This document shows, one piece after another, positions 18,853 through 27,477 of a stretch of 64,000 bases of DNA; within the stretch, counting starts at the first letter, position 1; each line of letters begins with the position of its first letter. The notes under the pieces are model-generated. The model was not told where the DNA came from. It saw nothing but the letters and a program-made list of their open reading frames with translations, and made no database searches. Source of the stretch: Bacteroidota bacterium. Its GTDB lineage: Bacteria > Bacteroidota > Bacteroidia > Flavobacteriales_D > Crocinitomicaceae. The position numbers and the translations under genes were made by a program. Where the stretch lies: assembly GCA_016866255.1 (NCBI GenBank), contig VGMY01000007.1, positions 25,779 to 89,778 of the forward strand, read 5' to 3'.

Positions 18853-19424
18853 CTTTTAACAGAATTATAACAGAACCGACATAGGGGTTTATAACTTTCC
18901 ACAGCCCCTACCAAAACCTGGTTAGAATCTTCCGTAATTCGATAAGAAAACTGAGCTAAGTTGCCACAAGAAACACAAATTGCATGGACCTTTGTAACGT
19001 ATTCAGCAACGGCCAATAAGGAAGGCATTGGCCCAAAGGGGTTGCCCAAATAGTCCATGTCCAACCCCGCACAAATAACCCTTACCCCCCGGCTGGCCAA
19101 CTCAGTGCAGACGTCCACAATTCCGGAATCAAAAAACTGTACTTCATCGATCGCAACCACAGGTTCGTCCTTGACCAAGGTCAGTATCTCCTGAGAATGT
19201 GCCACCAATCGGGCTGGAACGGCACTCCCTTGGTGGCTCACAACATCTTCGTCGCTGTACCTTCGGTCAATATCGGGTTTAAAAAGAATAAGTTTTTGGT
19301 TGGCGAATTGCGTCCTCTTCACCCGGCGAATTAATTCTTCCGTTTTTCCGGAAAACATCGATCCGCAAATTACCTCAATCCAACCATTGATTTTATGTTC
19401 ATTTGGAAATTGTTCTAAAAACAT
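18849..19424 (-). CDS. tdk: Thymidine kinase
   Basis: 191 residues. Phosphorylates thymidine to dTMP in the salvage pathway (cytosolic). Family type II TK: Walker A loop GSMFSGKTE at residues 21-29, the DEVQFFD box, and a C-terminal zinc ribbon with CVSCG and CRFC pairs. Length is typical. ATG at 19424. Its TGA overlaps the TTG start of the murF-alr gene. A perfect -7 promoter element stands 16 bases upstream at 19441-19448. Confidence 0.97.
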   Translation of the reverse strand: MFLEQFPNEHKINGWIEVICGSMFSGKTEELIRRVKRTQFANQKLILFKPDIDRRYSDEDVVSHQGSAVPARLVAHSQEILTLVKDEPVVAIDEVQFFDSGIVDVCTELASRGVRVICAGLDMDYLGNPFGPMPSLLAVAEYVTKVHAICVSCGNLAQFSYRITEDSNQVLVGAVESYKPLCRFCYNSVKS

Positions 19425-19440
19425 TTAACACTCTTTTTAA

Positions 19441-19448
19441 CAAATGTA
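19441..19448 (-). promoter_or_regulatory. Promoter -7 element for the tdk-murF/alr unit
   Basis: Reads TACATTTG on the minus strand, a perfect TAnnTTTG, 16 bases before the tdk ATG. No TTTG at the -33 position. Confidence 0.55.
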
Positions 19449-19529
19449 CTTGAATTAAATTAGCGCACACCACACCTTGGCATTGTTTAAGAGGCTATTT
19501 TTGTTCACAATTCTAAAAATATTTGAACA

Positions 19530-20222
19530 ATGGTAGAGGAGCTGACCCACCGATTGAATTCTGAAGTCTTTGCATTCACCAACGGCGAGGGCGACATAGG
19601 CTCGCTAGATAGAGCAATTAACATAGCTCAGGAGATCTCAGAAAAATTAATCATTCTTCGTTATAAAGCCTATGAGACAAAATTGTATCCTACGCCCGAC
19701 GCAGAAGTACCACTTCAAGAATTTGACATGGATTTGACCCCCTCTCCCGAAAAACCAGAACCCCTTCCTGTCGCTGAAGCAATCCAACAAGACGCCCCAC
19801 CGACAACCGTATTTCCTGCTTCGGAAGAAGAAATACCCCCGCACGGTGAAAGCATAATAGTAAGGGATGTAGTCAATTCTGCGGGCATGAATGAATTGCC
19901 TTTTCACGAGGACGTATCGGCGGAAATCCATTCCGCCCCGCTAAATCTGCGCGGGCTAATCAGTGACGCGAAGGGAAAACACGAAAAAATTGATGTGTTC
20001 AACGGAAATTATTCGCTGAAAGAAAAAATCACCTTCATCAATACCTTATTTGGAGGATCGAGCGAATCGTTTGGAAGCGCGGTGAAAAAAATCGACGCTA
20101 CCAAGGGTTTAGATGAAATGCTCCCCGAACTTGATTCCTTTGCGCAAACTTACCGCTGGCAAGATGCAGACCGTCAAATTTTGAATCGGTTTCTGGAAAA
20201 ACTAGCGGCTAAATATGCCTAG
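19530..20222 (+). CDS. Conserved hypothetical protein, acidic/proline-rich middle
   Basis: 230 residues. Residues ~1-50 are helical; ~55-120 are rich in Pro and Glu and probably disordered; the C-terminal ~95 residues (LRGLISDAKGKHEKIDVF to the end) form a compact helical domain with NGNYSLKEKITFINTLFGGSSESFGSAVKK, which looks like a domain repeatedly seen in Bacteroidota hypothetical proteins (helix-turn ...FINxLFGG...). No enzymatic motif. Its stop overlaps the start of the M28 peptidase gene by eight bases. The gene is divergent from tdk. Function unknown. Confidence 0.78.
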   Translation: MVEELTHRLNSEVFAFTNGEGDIGSLDRAINIAQEISEKLIILRYKAYETKLYPTPDAEVPLQEFDMDLTPSPEKPEPLPVAEAIQQDAPPTTVFPASEEEIPPHGESIIVRDVVNSAGMNELPFHEDVSAEIHSAPLNLRGLISDAKGKHEKIDVFNGNYSLKEKITFINTLFGGSSESFGSAVKKIDATKGLDEMLPELDSFAQTYRWQDADRQILNRFLEKLAAKYA

Positions 20223-21504
20223 CTATCGCTATTTTTGGTGGCTCTGTTTAGGATTCAGCACTTTCCCTGTTTTTGGGCAAGGATTTAAACCCCCAAGCCC
20301 GTCGTCTGTACTTCAATACGGCCGTAACATCGCCTTAATTTTATGTTCCCCTGAATTCGACGGCCGAGGATACGTAAATGACGGCTGTTCCAAAGCAGCA
20401 AAATTTATTCAAGAAGAATTTCAAAGGCTCGGATTAAGTCCCTTTAAGGGGAAACACGCACAGCCTTTTTACCTCAATGTGAACACCTTTCCAAATAAAT
20501 GCATTGTTCGAACGAAGGGTAAAAGAATTGAGCCAGGCATTGATTACTTAGTTCACCCAAGTTCGGGTGATTATCGTGGAATCTTATCCTTAAAGAAAAT
20601 GTCTGCTGCGGAGATTATGCAGTACCGATTTGGAGGCAGCAGATCGTCGAAAGAGGCGATTGCTTTCGTTGCTGAGCAAAAATTATCCAAAGATAGCTTG
20701 AGAATGGTGCGGGTAAAATTGGAAAAAATTGCCCAAACTGATTGCGCGGTCATTGAATTCACGCGGGAAAAACTAACATGGAGTATATCCGATCAGGCTT
20801 TCAACTTTCCGTACCTACAATGGCGCGACACGGTTCAACAAAAATTCCCCAAAAGAATTCGCTGCACCTTAGATGCCGAATTGAAAAACCAAATTGAAGT
20901 TGCGAATTGTTTGGGCTTCATTCCTTCGATTAACCCAAGCGACAGCCTTATTGTCATTAGTGCGCATTATGATCATTTAGGCCGGATGGGCAAGAAGACC
21001 TATTTCCCTGGAGCCAACGATAATGCCAGTGGAGTTGCCATGTTACTAAGCCTGGCACGGGAAATTATGCAAAAACCATTGCAACATCATTCCCTGCTAT
21101 TTGTCGCTTTTGCCGGAGAAGAAATTGGCTTAAAAGGATCTTTCAACTTAGTAGAATCGGGATTGCTGGACCTCGACAAAATTTCCCTTGTTCTCAATTT
21201 AGACATTCTTGGAAGCGGAGAAGAAGGCATCACAGTGGTTAACGGAAGCGTATTTCCCGAATATTTTAAGCAATTGGTGCAACTCAATGAATCCATACCA
21301 GCTGTTCCGCTCATTAAGGCTCGAGGAAAGGCCGCAAATTCCGATCATTATCCCTTTTCCGAAAAAGGTGTTCCCTCCCTATTTATTTACACGATGGGTC
21401 CTAATAAGCATTATCACGATGTTTTTGACCGCTACGAAAATCTATCGTTCGACCGATTTGAGGCCTTGCATTATTTATTCTTGCGATTTCTCAACCGATT
21501 TTAA
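20215..21504 (+). CDS. M28 family zinc metallopeptidase, secreted
   Basis: 429 residues. A short signal peptide (WWLCLGFSTFPVFGQ) predicts export to the periplasm or beyond. The C-terminal half is an M28 aminopeptidase-type domain: zinc ligands His251 and Asp253 (SAHYDHLG), bridging Asp269 (GANDNASG), the catalytic/ligand pair EE in FAGEEIGLKGS, the LDILG Asp, and the final His in HYHDVFD. The N-terminal ~200 residues have no recognised motif and may be a prodomain or PA-like insert. It may release amino acids from peptides. It converges on the DUF6168-like gene with a 30-base overlap. Confidence 0.9.
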   Translation: MPSYRYFWWLCLGFSTFPVFGQGFKPPSPSSVLQYGRNIALILCSPEFDGRGYVNDGCSKAAKFIQEEFQRLGLSPFKGKHAQPFYLNVNTFPNKCIVRTKGKRIEPGIDYLVHPSSGDYRGILSLKKMSAAEIMQYRFGGSRSSKEAIAFVAEQKLSKDSLRMVRVKLEKIAQTDCAVIEFTREKLTWSISDQAFNFPYLQWRDTVQQKFPKRIRCTLDAELKNQIEVANCLGFIPSINPSDSLIVISAHYDHLGRMGKKTYFPGANDNASGVAMLLSLAREIMQKPLQHHSLLFVAFAGEEIGLKGSFNLVESGLLDLDKISLVLNLDILGSGEEGITVVNGSVFPEYFKQLVQLNESIPAVPLIKARGKAANSDHYPFSEKGVPSLFIYTMGPNKHYHDVFDRYENLSFDRFEALHYLFLRFLNRF

Positions 21505-21840
21505 AAACGCTATTTGCTCCAAAACTTGGAGTACCAGCAATCCGAAAAATACCATTACTGCCCCCAAAAGCCGAGCAAAGGGAAACTCCCAATACCAAAA
21601 TACGCCCGTAGCGATAAAAAAAACAAGTAATTGCAGGGTAATCAATAACAATGACGGCTTTAATATATCGCTGTTGTTTTCTCGGTAAGGCTTTATGAAC
21701 AGCAAAAGATAAATTGCGTAAAGGCTGGCGTTTACCCCAAAGGCCGTAAGACCCAGAAAAACGTCATCAAAATAGTACCAAAGAGCGGTGCAGCAACCTG
21801 CAATCCAACAAAAACCGGAAATGAATCGACGCTTAGTCAT
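21475..21840 (-). CDS. DUF6168-like four-helix membrane protein
   Basis: 121 residues with four predicted membrane helices. In other Flavobacteriales a gene of this kind usually stands between atpZ and atpB at the head of the F0F1 ATP synthase operon. Here it follows atpZ with an eight-base overlap, yet downstream there is a convergent M28 peptidase, not atpB. By position and topology it is probably an F0-assembly-associated protein, but no direct evidence exists in the sequence. Family assignment by topology and context only. Confidence 0.65.
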   Translation of the reverse strand: MTKRRFISGFCWIAGCCTALWYYFDDVFLGLTAFGVNASLYAIYLLLFIKPYRENNSDILKPSLLLITLQLLVFFIATGVFWYWEFPFARLLGAVMVFFGLLVLQVLEQIAFLKSVEKSQE

Positions 21841-22048
21841 TTTTCTTTGTGAGGTCTCGAATAACGTAAATCATCGATCCAACCACACCGAAAACCAAAC
21901 CTAGTATTGTCAAATAAGGTGTTTTAAATTTGAAATAGTTGTCTGTTTTAAATCCTAAGTACCCAAAAATGGCCATAAAACCTATAATTTGGAATCCAAG
22001 CGAAGAGTAGCGAATGTAGGATTTTAGGTTTCCTTTTTTATCAGTCAT
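21833..22048 (-). CDS. AtpZ/AtpI family protein
   Basis: 71 residues with two membrane helices (GFQIIGFMAIFGYLGFKTD and YLTILGLVFGVVGSMIYVI) and a basic tail, the usual shape of the small F0-associated protein called AtpZ, implicated in assembly of the ATP synthase rotor or in magnesium/calcium handling. It overlaps the bactofilin gene by eight bases upstream and the DUF6168-like gene by eight bases downstream. Confidence 0.85.
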   Translation of the reverse strand: MTDKKGNLKSYIRYSSLGFQIIGFMAIFGYLGFKTDNYFKFKTPYLTILGLVFGVVGSMIYVIRDLTKKND

Positions 22049-22451
22049 CCATTTTAACGTCCGCAGTAAATGTAGTAGGGGTGGTTGGCGACTTCATCAC
22101 GCACGAACCTTCAAATATTGCCCCTTCTTGAATGACCAATTTTGCCGTTTGAATATCTCCTTTAATTCGTGCTGTCGATGTTAATGTCAGAAGCCCTTCT
22201 ACCGTTACCTCCCCGTCTATGGAACCTTGAATCTCAGCATTAACGCAAACCAGGTTTCCTTTGATTTTTCCGCCAGAACCAATGATGACTTTGCCAGAAC
22301 ATGAAATATTCCCGTTCATTTCCCCATCAATTAATACGTTCGCATCTGAAACCAGGTCTCCATTGATTTCTGTGCCATTTACAATATGGTTCATAGCGGT
22401 ACTTTCTTCATATTGTGCCGTACTATTGAAAAAATCTTTTCGCTTCAACAT
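22041..22451 (-). CDS. Bactofilin (polymer-forming cytoskeletal protein)
   Basis: 136 residues. After a short N-terminal tail comes a right-handed beta-helix of repeated hydrophobic turns: GTEINGDLVSDANVLIDG, GEMNGNISCSGKVIIGSGG, KIKGNLVCVNAEIQG and so on, which polymerises without nucleotide. ATG at 22451. It begins three bases after the stop of the SprE-like gene and overlaps atpZ. In Flavobacteriales this neighbourhood is recurrent. Confidence 0.93.
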   Translation of the reverse strand: MLKRKDFFNSTAQYEESTAMNHIVNGTEINGDLVSDANVLIDGEMNGNISCSGKVIIGSGGKIKGNLVCVNAEIQGSIDGEVTVEGLLTLTSTARIKGDIQTAKLVIQEGAIFEGSCVMKSPTTPTTFTADVKMDD

Positions 22452-22454
22452 AGT

Positions 22455-25109
22455 TTAATAATTGAGGTCGTGGAATGTACTATATTCTTCAAAGTTATCG
22501 GATTCAATTAACTTTTTCAAATTTTCTTGGGTAATAATGAGGCATGTGTTTTTTTGATATTCGCCCAAATCTTCCCCTGAAGCTTTATAGGTATTCACAA
22601 AATCCCTTGCAAGTTTGACGGATTTAAAGTCTGCCACCAAGAGTAAACTTGCTCCCTTGAGGGTAAGGGCTGCGGTAATTTTAAATTTTGACTTCTTGAA
22701 CAATTTGGTCGTAAAATCGGACACCGCTATTTTAAGGTTATCAAAATCGTCCTCTACCTCTAAATTGGGTAAAATCAATACCAACTGAGTCACCGAGTCG
22801 TTGAACGTGAACATCCCGTTAGATTTTGCTTGGTAGGGGGTAAACGCAGAAACTCCCTTGGCAAGAATTTCGAGAAGTTCCTTTGCTTTCATCGCCTGAG
22901 TCGATCCGGGTTTCTCTTCTATCAATTGATTCAATCGAGGAATTAAAAGCTTTTTATCGCTGGTAATTTGACCAAAGGACAAAATATTTAACAACAAGTA
23001 TTCCGCTCTGAAGGCGTTATTCCTATCCGTATTAATTACCTTTTCCGTAAGTTCAAAGGTCTTTTTATAATCCAACATCTCGTATTCGTGAAGGGCCGTC
23101 AAGTAATCCTTTTCTGCCTGAATGCTTGCTGCTTTTTGCTTCTCAAAAAAATCAGGATCAAGAAGATAATTAGCAATATCGGATTTTGGATAATGGGTAA
23201 TAATATGTGTTCTATAAACCTGACTTTGTCCTGACGATTCATTAATCCGATAGAGTTGAAAAGCAGACGACAAATCAGTGATGTTTCGCGTGTTTTCATC
23301 CAATACCCGCTTAAATTCCGCGGCAGCTAGAGTGGGCTCGTTCAACAATTCCTTGAACAAATTGCCCGCGGTGTAACGGGCTTCTATCTCTCTTAAAATG
23401 GAAGCAGCGTAAGCTGAATCAGAAAGGGGAAGCCGTTTTCGGAGCGTTTCGACATCGAGTGTGTCCGGCCCCTCTTCCGTTTGAGTAAGAGGTAAGGCCA
23501 AACTATCATTGGGTTCCTTCGTAAAAGCGTTATCTCCTGAAGATAATTTATTTGACCGGCGCCAATCGTCTTCGTTTTTCCGATCTCCCCACATTTTACG
23601 GAACTCATCAAACCCTTGTTGACGAAGTTTCTCATTGTTGAATATCCATTTGCTTCCATTGCCAAACTGAGAGCCCACATTGGCCTGTTCTTGTAAGGCT
23701 CGTAATTTGGCCGCCTCCAATTCTTTTTTTCGCTGCGCTTCTTCCTTGAGCTGTTTGATAACGGATTTAATAAAGGCCGTTTGGGGTTTTTCATCCATTT
23801 TGGCAATGCGTTGTACGCTGTCCTCGTAGTAGGCAATTTCCACCGCATTGACTAAACTTGCCAATTTTGCGGCTTTACTGATGATCCCTTCGGCATTGGG
23901 GTAATTCTTCGGCATGGATTTAGCGCAAGAATCGTAATATTTTTGGGCGCTAACATAGGATTTCTCTTGAAATGAAATATCCCCCAAACGCTCGTAGGAC
24001 AAAGCCTTCTGTCGCTGATTTTTTGTGCTGTAAAAAGCGGATAATGTGTAGTACGCTTTAGCAATTGGCGTATTTCCTCGGCCCAACTCCATTTGAGCTT
24101 TGGTGTAATAAATTTGGTCTTTATACTCCGCATTTTTTTCATCCCGCAACATTTTGTCCAGCAGTTTCTGGTCGTTATCGCTGATTCCGAGTACAGCATA
24201 ATTTAACTTGCCATTAAAGGCAATGTCATAATCTGCCGCCGAGGAAATGGATTTTTTAAAGGCTATTCGGGCAGAGTCTAACCTATTGTTGGCAAGGTAC
24301 ATTTGTCCAAGAATAAAACTTAAACGTGCACGTTCACGCTTATTTGGGCAACGATTAACTGCTTGCGTTAAGGGAAAAATAACTTCCTCAGGTTGGTTTT
24401 TCTGCAGGTAGAGTTCCGCTCTTGTCCTGTATACGTCATACTGAATTTTCGCGTTCATCTCTGGAACGAAATCCTTGTCCGTTTTTGAAACCTTGTTCTT
24501 ATTGAACAGCCGTGAAAACCCGCTCTTTTTCCTCTGAACCACGGCGGTCTCTTGTAACTCATCCAACAAAACCTTTGCCTCTGTCAAGCGCTTTTGTTCC
24601 AAAAAAATTCTGGCGATCCAAAGTTCGGCTACATACTTTGAGGGATCTTTCGCAAAGAAACGTTTTGTGAACTGAAAATTTTTAAACGATTTATCGTAAT
24701 CGCCCCGATAAAAATACGCTTTACCTACGGTAAGCCAATTTTCGTCAATCCAAGGATTGTACTCGGCCTCTTTATTTCCCTCTGCCGAAGGCATCGCGTG
24801 ATTTTGAATCACTTTAGTGCACTTCTTAATCGCTGTATCAATGGCTGAATGCATGGATTTACTTTCCTCTTTGGTAGGGGTAAATAAAATCGGCAACCAT
24901 TCGTAAAAATCTTCCTTACGGTTCTTTTCGTAATTTACAGTTGCCATTGTTAATAGCTCATTAGCGTTAAAATATCCATTGTACTTGGCGGTCATGCCGT
25001 GGTAGGTACGGTTCACGAAAGTATTTTTATTGACCGAGCAACGGAAGGCTGTTGCCGCTGTTATGATAAGGGCAAGCGAAAACAACAATCTTTCTCTAGA
25101 TAACTTCAT
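22455..25109 (-). CDS. SprE/PorW-like TPR lipoprotein (type IX secretion, gliding)
   Basis: 884 residues, mostly TPR-like helices plus a long linker with low-complexity stretches. N-terminal signal followed by a cysteine at residue ~24 and the motif SVNKNTFVNRTYHGMTAKYNGYFN, matching the family signature of SprE (gliding motility, Flavobacterium) and PorW (Porphyromonas), lipoproteins required for type IX secretion. The residue before the Cys is Arg (AFRC), unusual for a lipobox. The WLTVGKAYFYRGDYDKSFKNF helix pair is typical TPR. It stands between yebC and the bactofilin gene, as in several Flavobacteriales. Confidence 0.82.
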   Translation of the reverse strand: MKLSRERLLFSLALIITAATAFRCSVNKNTFVNRTYHGMTAKYNGYFNANELLTMATVNYEKNRKEDFYEWLPILFTPTKEESKSMHSAIDTAIKKCTKVIQNHAMPSAEGNKEAEYNPWIDENWLTVGKAYFYRGDYDKSFKNFQFTKRFFAKDPSKYVAELWIARIFLEQKRLTEAKVLLDELQETAVVQRKKSGFSRLFNKNKVSKTDKDFVPEMNAKIQYDVYRTRAELYLQKNQPEEVIFPLTQAVNRCPNKRERARLSFILGQMYLANNRLDSARIAFKKSISSAADYDIAFNGKLNYAVLGISDNDQKLLDKMLRDEKNAEYKDQIYYTKAQMELGRGNTPIAKAYYTLSAFYSTKNQRQKALSYERLGDISFQEKSYVSAQKYYDSCAKSMPKNYPNAEGIISKAAKLASLVNAVEIAYYEDSVQRIAKMDEKPQTAFIKSVIKQLKEEAQRKKELEAAKLRALQEQANVGSQFGNGSKWIFNNEKLRQQGFDEFRKMWGDRKNEDDWRRSNKLSSGDNAFTKEPNDSLALPLTQTEEGPDTLDVETLRKRLPLSDSAYAASILREIEARYTAGNLFKELLNEPTLAAAEFKRVLDENTRNITDLSSAFQLYRINESSGQSQVYRTHIITHYPKSDIANYLLDPDFFEKQKAASIQAEKDYLTALHEYEMLDYKKTFELTEKVINTDRNNAFRAEYLLLNILSFGQITSDKKLLIPRLNQLIEEKPGSTQAMKAKELLEILAKGVSAFTPYQAKSNGMFTFNDSVTQLVLILPNLEVEDDFDNLKIAVSDFTTKLFKKSKFKITAALTLKGASLLLVADFKSVKLARDFVNTYKASGEDLGEYQKNTCLIITQENLKKLIESDNFEEYSTFHDLNY

Positions 25110-25150
25110 GGATGCGCGCGAAACGCTAAATTTTTGTTTTTATTGTGTGC

Positions 25151-25861
25151 TTAGGCAATATTGGTAAATACTTGCTGAATATCGTCGTCGTCTTCAATTT
25201 TATCGAGCATTTTTTCTATTTCAACTAACTGATCCTCCGTAAATTCAACCGGTGAGGTTGGAAAGCGCCGTAATCCGGCTTTGAGCACCTCAACTTGCAA
25301 GTCCTCCAATGCCTTGGCTAGGGTACCAAAAGAGGTGTAGTCTCCGTAAACCACCAGGGTGACATCATTTTTCTCAATTTCTTCACATCCTGCGTCGATC
25401 AATTCAAGCTCTAAATCTTCGATATCTAGCGTTGGCGACGGAACCAATTCGAAGACCGACTTACGAGCAAACATAAATTCCATAGAGCCATTTGGAACCA
25501 ATCCTCCACCCGCCTTATTAAAGTAGGATTTGACGTTGGCTACTGTTCGCGTAGGGTTATCGGTAGCGCACTCAACATACACCAGTACACCATAAGGCCC
25601 CTTCCCTTCGTAATTCACCTCTAAAAAAGAAGCAATATCTTTTTGCGCGGCGCGTTTTATGGCGGCCTCTATATTGTCTTTAGGCATGTTCTCGGCCTTA
25701 GCATTTTGAACAGCTGTTCGTAGTTTCGAATTGGTAAGCGGGTCAGTTCCTGCCTCCTTCGCCGCCATAGTAATGGCCTTACCTAGCTTTGGAAACATTT
25801 TGGACATTTTATCCCAACGTTTTTCTTTAGCCGCTCTTCGATATTCAAATGCTCTCCCCAT
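25151..25861 (-). CDS. YebC/PmpR family DNA-binding regulator
   Basis: 236-residue cytosolic protein of the YebC/PmpR/TACO1 family, which binds DNA or ribosomes (recently linked to relieving stalling at polyproline). The N-terminus [38 protein letters not shown] is close to the family consensus. I use the ATG at 25861 rather than the longer 25903 start, since it matches the family start and the promoter at 25881-25912 reads into it. The next gene downstream is the SprE-like gene, 41 bases on. Confidence 0.93.
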   Translation of the reverse strand: MGRAFEYRRAAKEKRWDKMSKMFPKLGKAITMAAKEAGTDPLTNSKLRTAVQNAKAENMPKDNIEAAIKRAAQKDIASFLEVNYEGKGPYGVLVYVECATDNPTRTVANVKSYFNKAGGGLVPNGSMEFMFARKSVFELVPSPTLDIEDLELELIDAGCEEIEKNDVTLVVYGDYTSFGTLAKALEDLQVEVLKAGLRRFPTSPVEFTEDQLVEIEKMLDKIEDDDDIQQVFTNIA

Positions 25862-25880
25862 GTCAAGAAGTGAATCTGTG

Positions 25881-25912
25881 TAAAGGTAGTTCAAACTGTC
25901 CAAAAATTCAAA
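25881..25912 (-). promoter_or_regulatory. Promoter for yebC (TTTG-N20-TACCTTTA)
   Basis: On the minus strand a TTTG at 25912-25909, a 20-base spacer and TACCTTTA at 25888-25881. Seven of eight -7 bases match. The ATG at 25861 is 19 bases downstream, so a normal short leader results. Confidence 0.6.
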
Positions 25913-25923
25913 CCTCGTGCGGG

Positions 25924-26514
25924 TTATTGAACAAATCGATCAATATAGTCTAATAAGGAATTTCGCCCTTCGCCGCTTAGCGCCGAAGTGGTAAAAATTG
26001 GAGGTAATTCCTCCCATGTTTGTAGCAAGGCCTCCTGGAATTTTATCGCGTTACGTTGACTTTCGGACTTCGAAACCTTATCCAATTTTGTGAGTACTAA
26101 CGAAAACGGAATGTTTTGTTCACCGCACCAATTAATGAATTCAAGATCTATTTTCTGAGGCTCCAAACGAACATCGATTAAAATAAAAACAAGCGTTAGG
26201 CTTTTGCGGTGGCGCAAATAACCCGAAATTAATGTTTGCCATTTCTCCCGTAATCCCTTTGACACCTTGGCATAACCGTAACCTGGAAGGTCTACTAAAT
26301 ACCACGAATCGTTAATTATAAAATGATTAATTAGTTGCGTTTTCCCAGGTGCACTGGACGTTTTTGCCAATTTTTTTTTACTTAACAACATATTAATCAA
26401 GGAGGACTTTCCGACGTTTGATCTTCCGATAAAGGCAAATTCTGGCAAAATTTGTTGGGGACAAGCACGGTAATCGGAATTGGATATCACAAATTCTGCG
26501 GAGAAAATTTTCAT
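25924..26514 (-). CDS. engB: EngB/YihA/YsxC ribosome-biogenesis GTPase
   Basis: 196-residue GTPase needed for large-subunit assembly. G1 loop [11 protein letters not shown]2 region, G3 DLPGYG, G4 TKLDK and G5 TSALSGEG are all present. Start [12 protein letters not shown] matches the family N-terminus, so the ATG at 26514 is right. A full promoter (TTTTG, 19-base spacer, TACCTTTG) ends four bases upstream of that ATG, which predicts a leaderless mRNA. yebC lies downstream on the same strand with its own promoter. Confidence 0.96.
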   Translation of the reverse strand: MKIFSAEFVISNSDYRACPQQILPEFAFIGRSNVGKSSLINMLLSKKKLAKTSSAPGKTQLINHFIINDSWYLVDLPGYGYAKVSKGLREKWQTLISGYLRHRKSLTLVFILIDVRLEPQKIDLEFINWCGEQNIPFSLVLTKLDKVSKSESQRNAIKFQEALLQTWEELPPIFTTSALSGEGRNSLLDYIDRFVQ

Positions 26515-26518
26515 AAAA

Positions 26519-26549
26519 CAAAGGTATAGAATTGGTTTCCGTGAACAAA
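26519..26549 (-). promoter_or_regulatory. Promoter for engB (TTTG-N19-TACCTTTG), leaderless geometry
   Basis: Minus-strand TTTG at 26549-26546, exactly 19 bases, then TACCTTTG at 26526-26519: a perfect Bacteroidota promoter. Only four bases (TTTT) separate it from the engB ATG at 26514, so transcription should begin at or very near the start codon. Confidence 0.7.
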
Positions 26550-26574
26550 ATAGTACCCTGGTTGTTTCGCTTGG

Positions 26575-27477
26575 GTGGGAGTTTATAAAATTAAAGATAT
26601 TGAAGTTTTAGTGGGAATTAAAGCCCACACGCTCCGTATTTGGGAACAGCGATATGGAATATTAGTCCCAGAGCGGACTGAAACTAAAATTCGTTTTTAC
26701 ACGGATGAAGAGTTGGTTTACCTGTTGAACGTTCGTATTCTGTTAGATAACGGCTTAAAGATTTCTAAAATATCGGCCTTAAATCCAGAGGAAATTCGCA
26801 AGAACGTTGCCGAGATAAAACTGAACACCCCCGCTGGAGCAAGTCAAGAGAAATTAATTCTTGCTTTGGTAGAGATGGATGAGTTTCTCTTCAACCAGAC
26901 CTTGGACGAAATCATAAAAAATTCCTCTTTAGAGCATGCGTTTAAGGATTGTTTAATCCCGTTTTTTGACCGAATTGGTGTCATGTGGCTAACAAATTCC
27001 ATCAATCCCGCACAGGAACATTTTATATCTAATTTGATTCGTCAGAAAATTGTTTCTGAAATAAATCATTTACCCGTGCCCGATCGCAATTCTCCCGTGG
27101 TAATGCTTTACCTTCCAGAACATGAGTGGCATGAAATAGGAATTTTATTTTATCAATATCTATTGCGCGTAAAAGGGGTTTTTACCATATACCTCGGTCA
27201 AAGCTTACCCTACGATTCCTTGCTGATTGCCATTGAGAAAGTCTGCCCCGACATCTTATTAACCTCGTGGTTAACGGCTGTGGAAGAGCACTATGTAAAA
27301 AGTTATTTCAAACAATTAAGAGCGGCTCAACCCAACTTAACCATCCTTGCCGGAGGTGCCCAAATTGGGATCTACAAAGACGTTGTTAGTCCATATGCCA
27401 TTACTGTTCAATCCTCGGAGGCTTTAATGGAATTGATTACAGCACCACATTTACAATTTTCCCCGGGACAACAATAA
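26575..27477 (+). CDS. MerR-family regulator with cobalamin-binding-like domain
   Basis: 300 residues. N-terminal MerR helix-turn-helix: YKIKDIEVLVGIKAHTLRIWEQRYG (~3-30). The middle has a B12-binding-2-like helical module with MWLTNSINPAQEHF, where the histidine matches that used by CarH/LitR-type light sensors to bind adenosylcobalamin. The C-terminal Rossmann-like domain has EWHEIG where a B12 domain would have D-x-H-x-x-G, so the His is kept and Asp is replaced by Glu. It starts at GTG 26575. Unlike typical CarH loci, no carotenoid gene is nearby. It converges on leuS with a 41-base overlap. Confidence 0.85.
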   Translation: MGVYKIKDIEVLVGIKAHTLRIWEQRYGILVPERTETKIRFYTDEELVYLLNVRILLDNGLKISKISALNPEEIRKNVAEIKLNTPAGASQEKLILALVEMDEFLFNQTLDEIIKNSSLEHAFKDCLIPFFDRIGVMWLTNSINPAQEHFISNLIRQKIVSEINHLPVPDRNSPVVMLYLPEHEWHEIGILFYQYLLRVKGVFTIYLGQSLPYDSLLIAIEKVCPDILLTSWLTAVEEHYVKSYFKQLRAAQPNLTILAGGAQIGIYKDVVSPYAITVQSSEALMELITAPHLQFSPGQQ

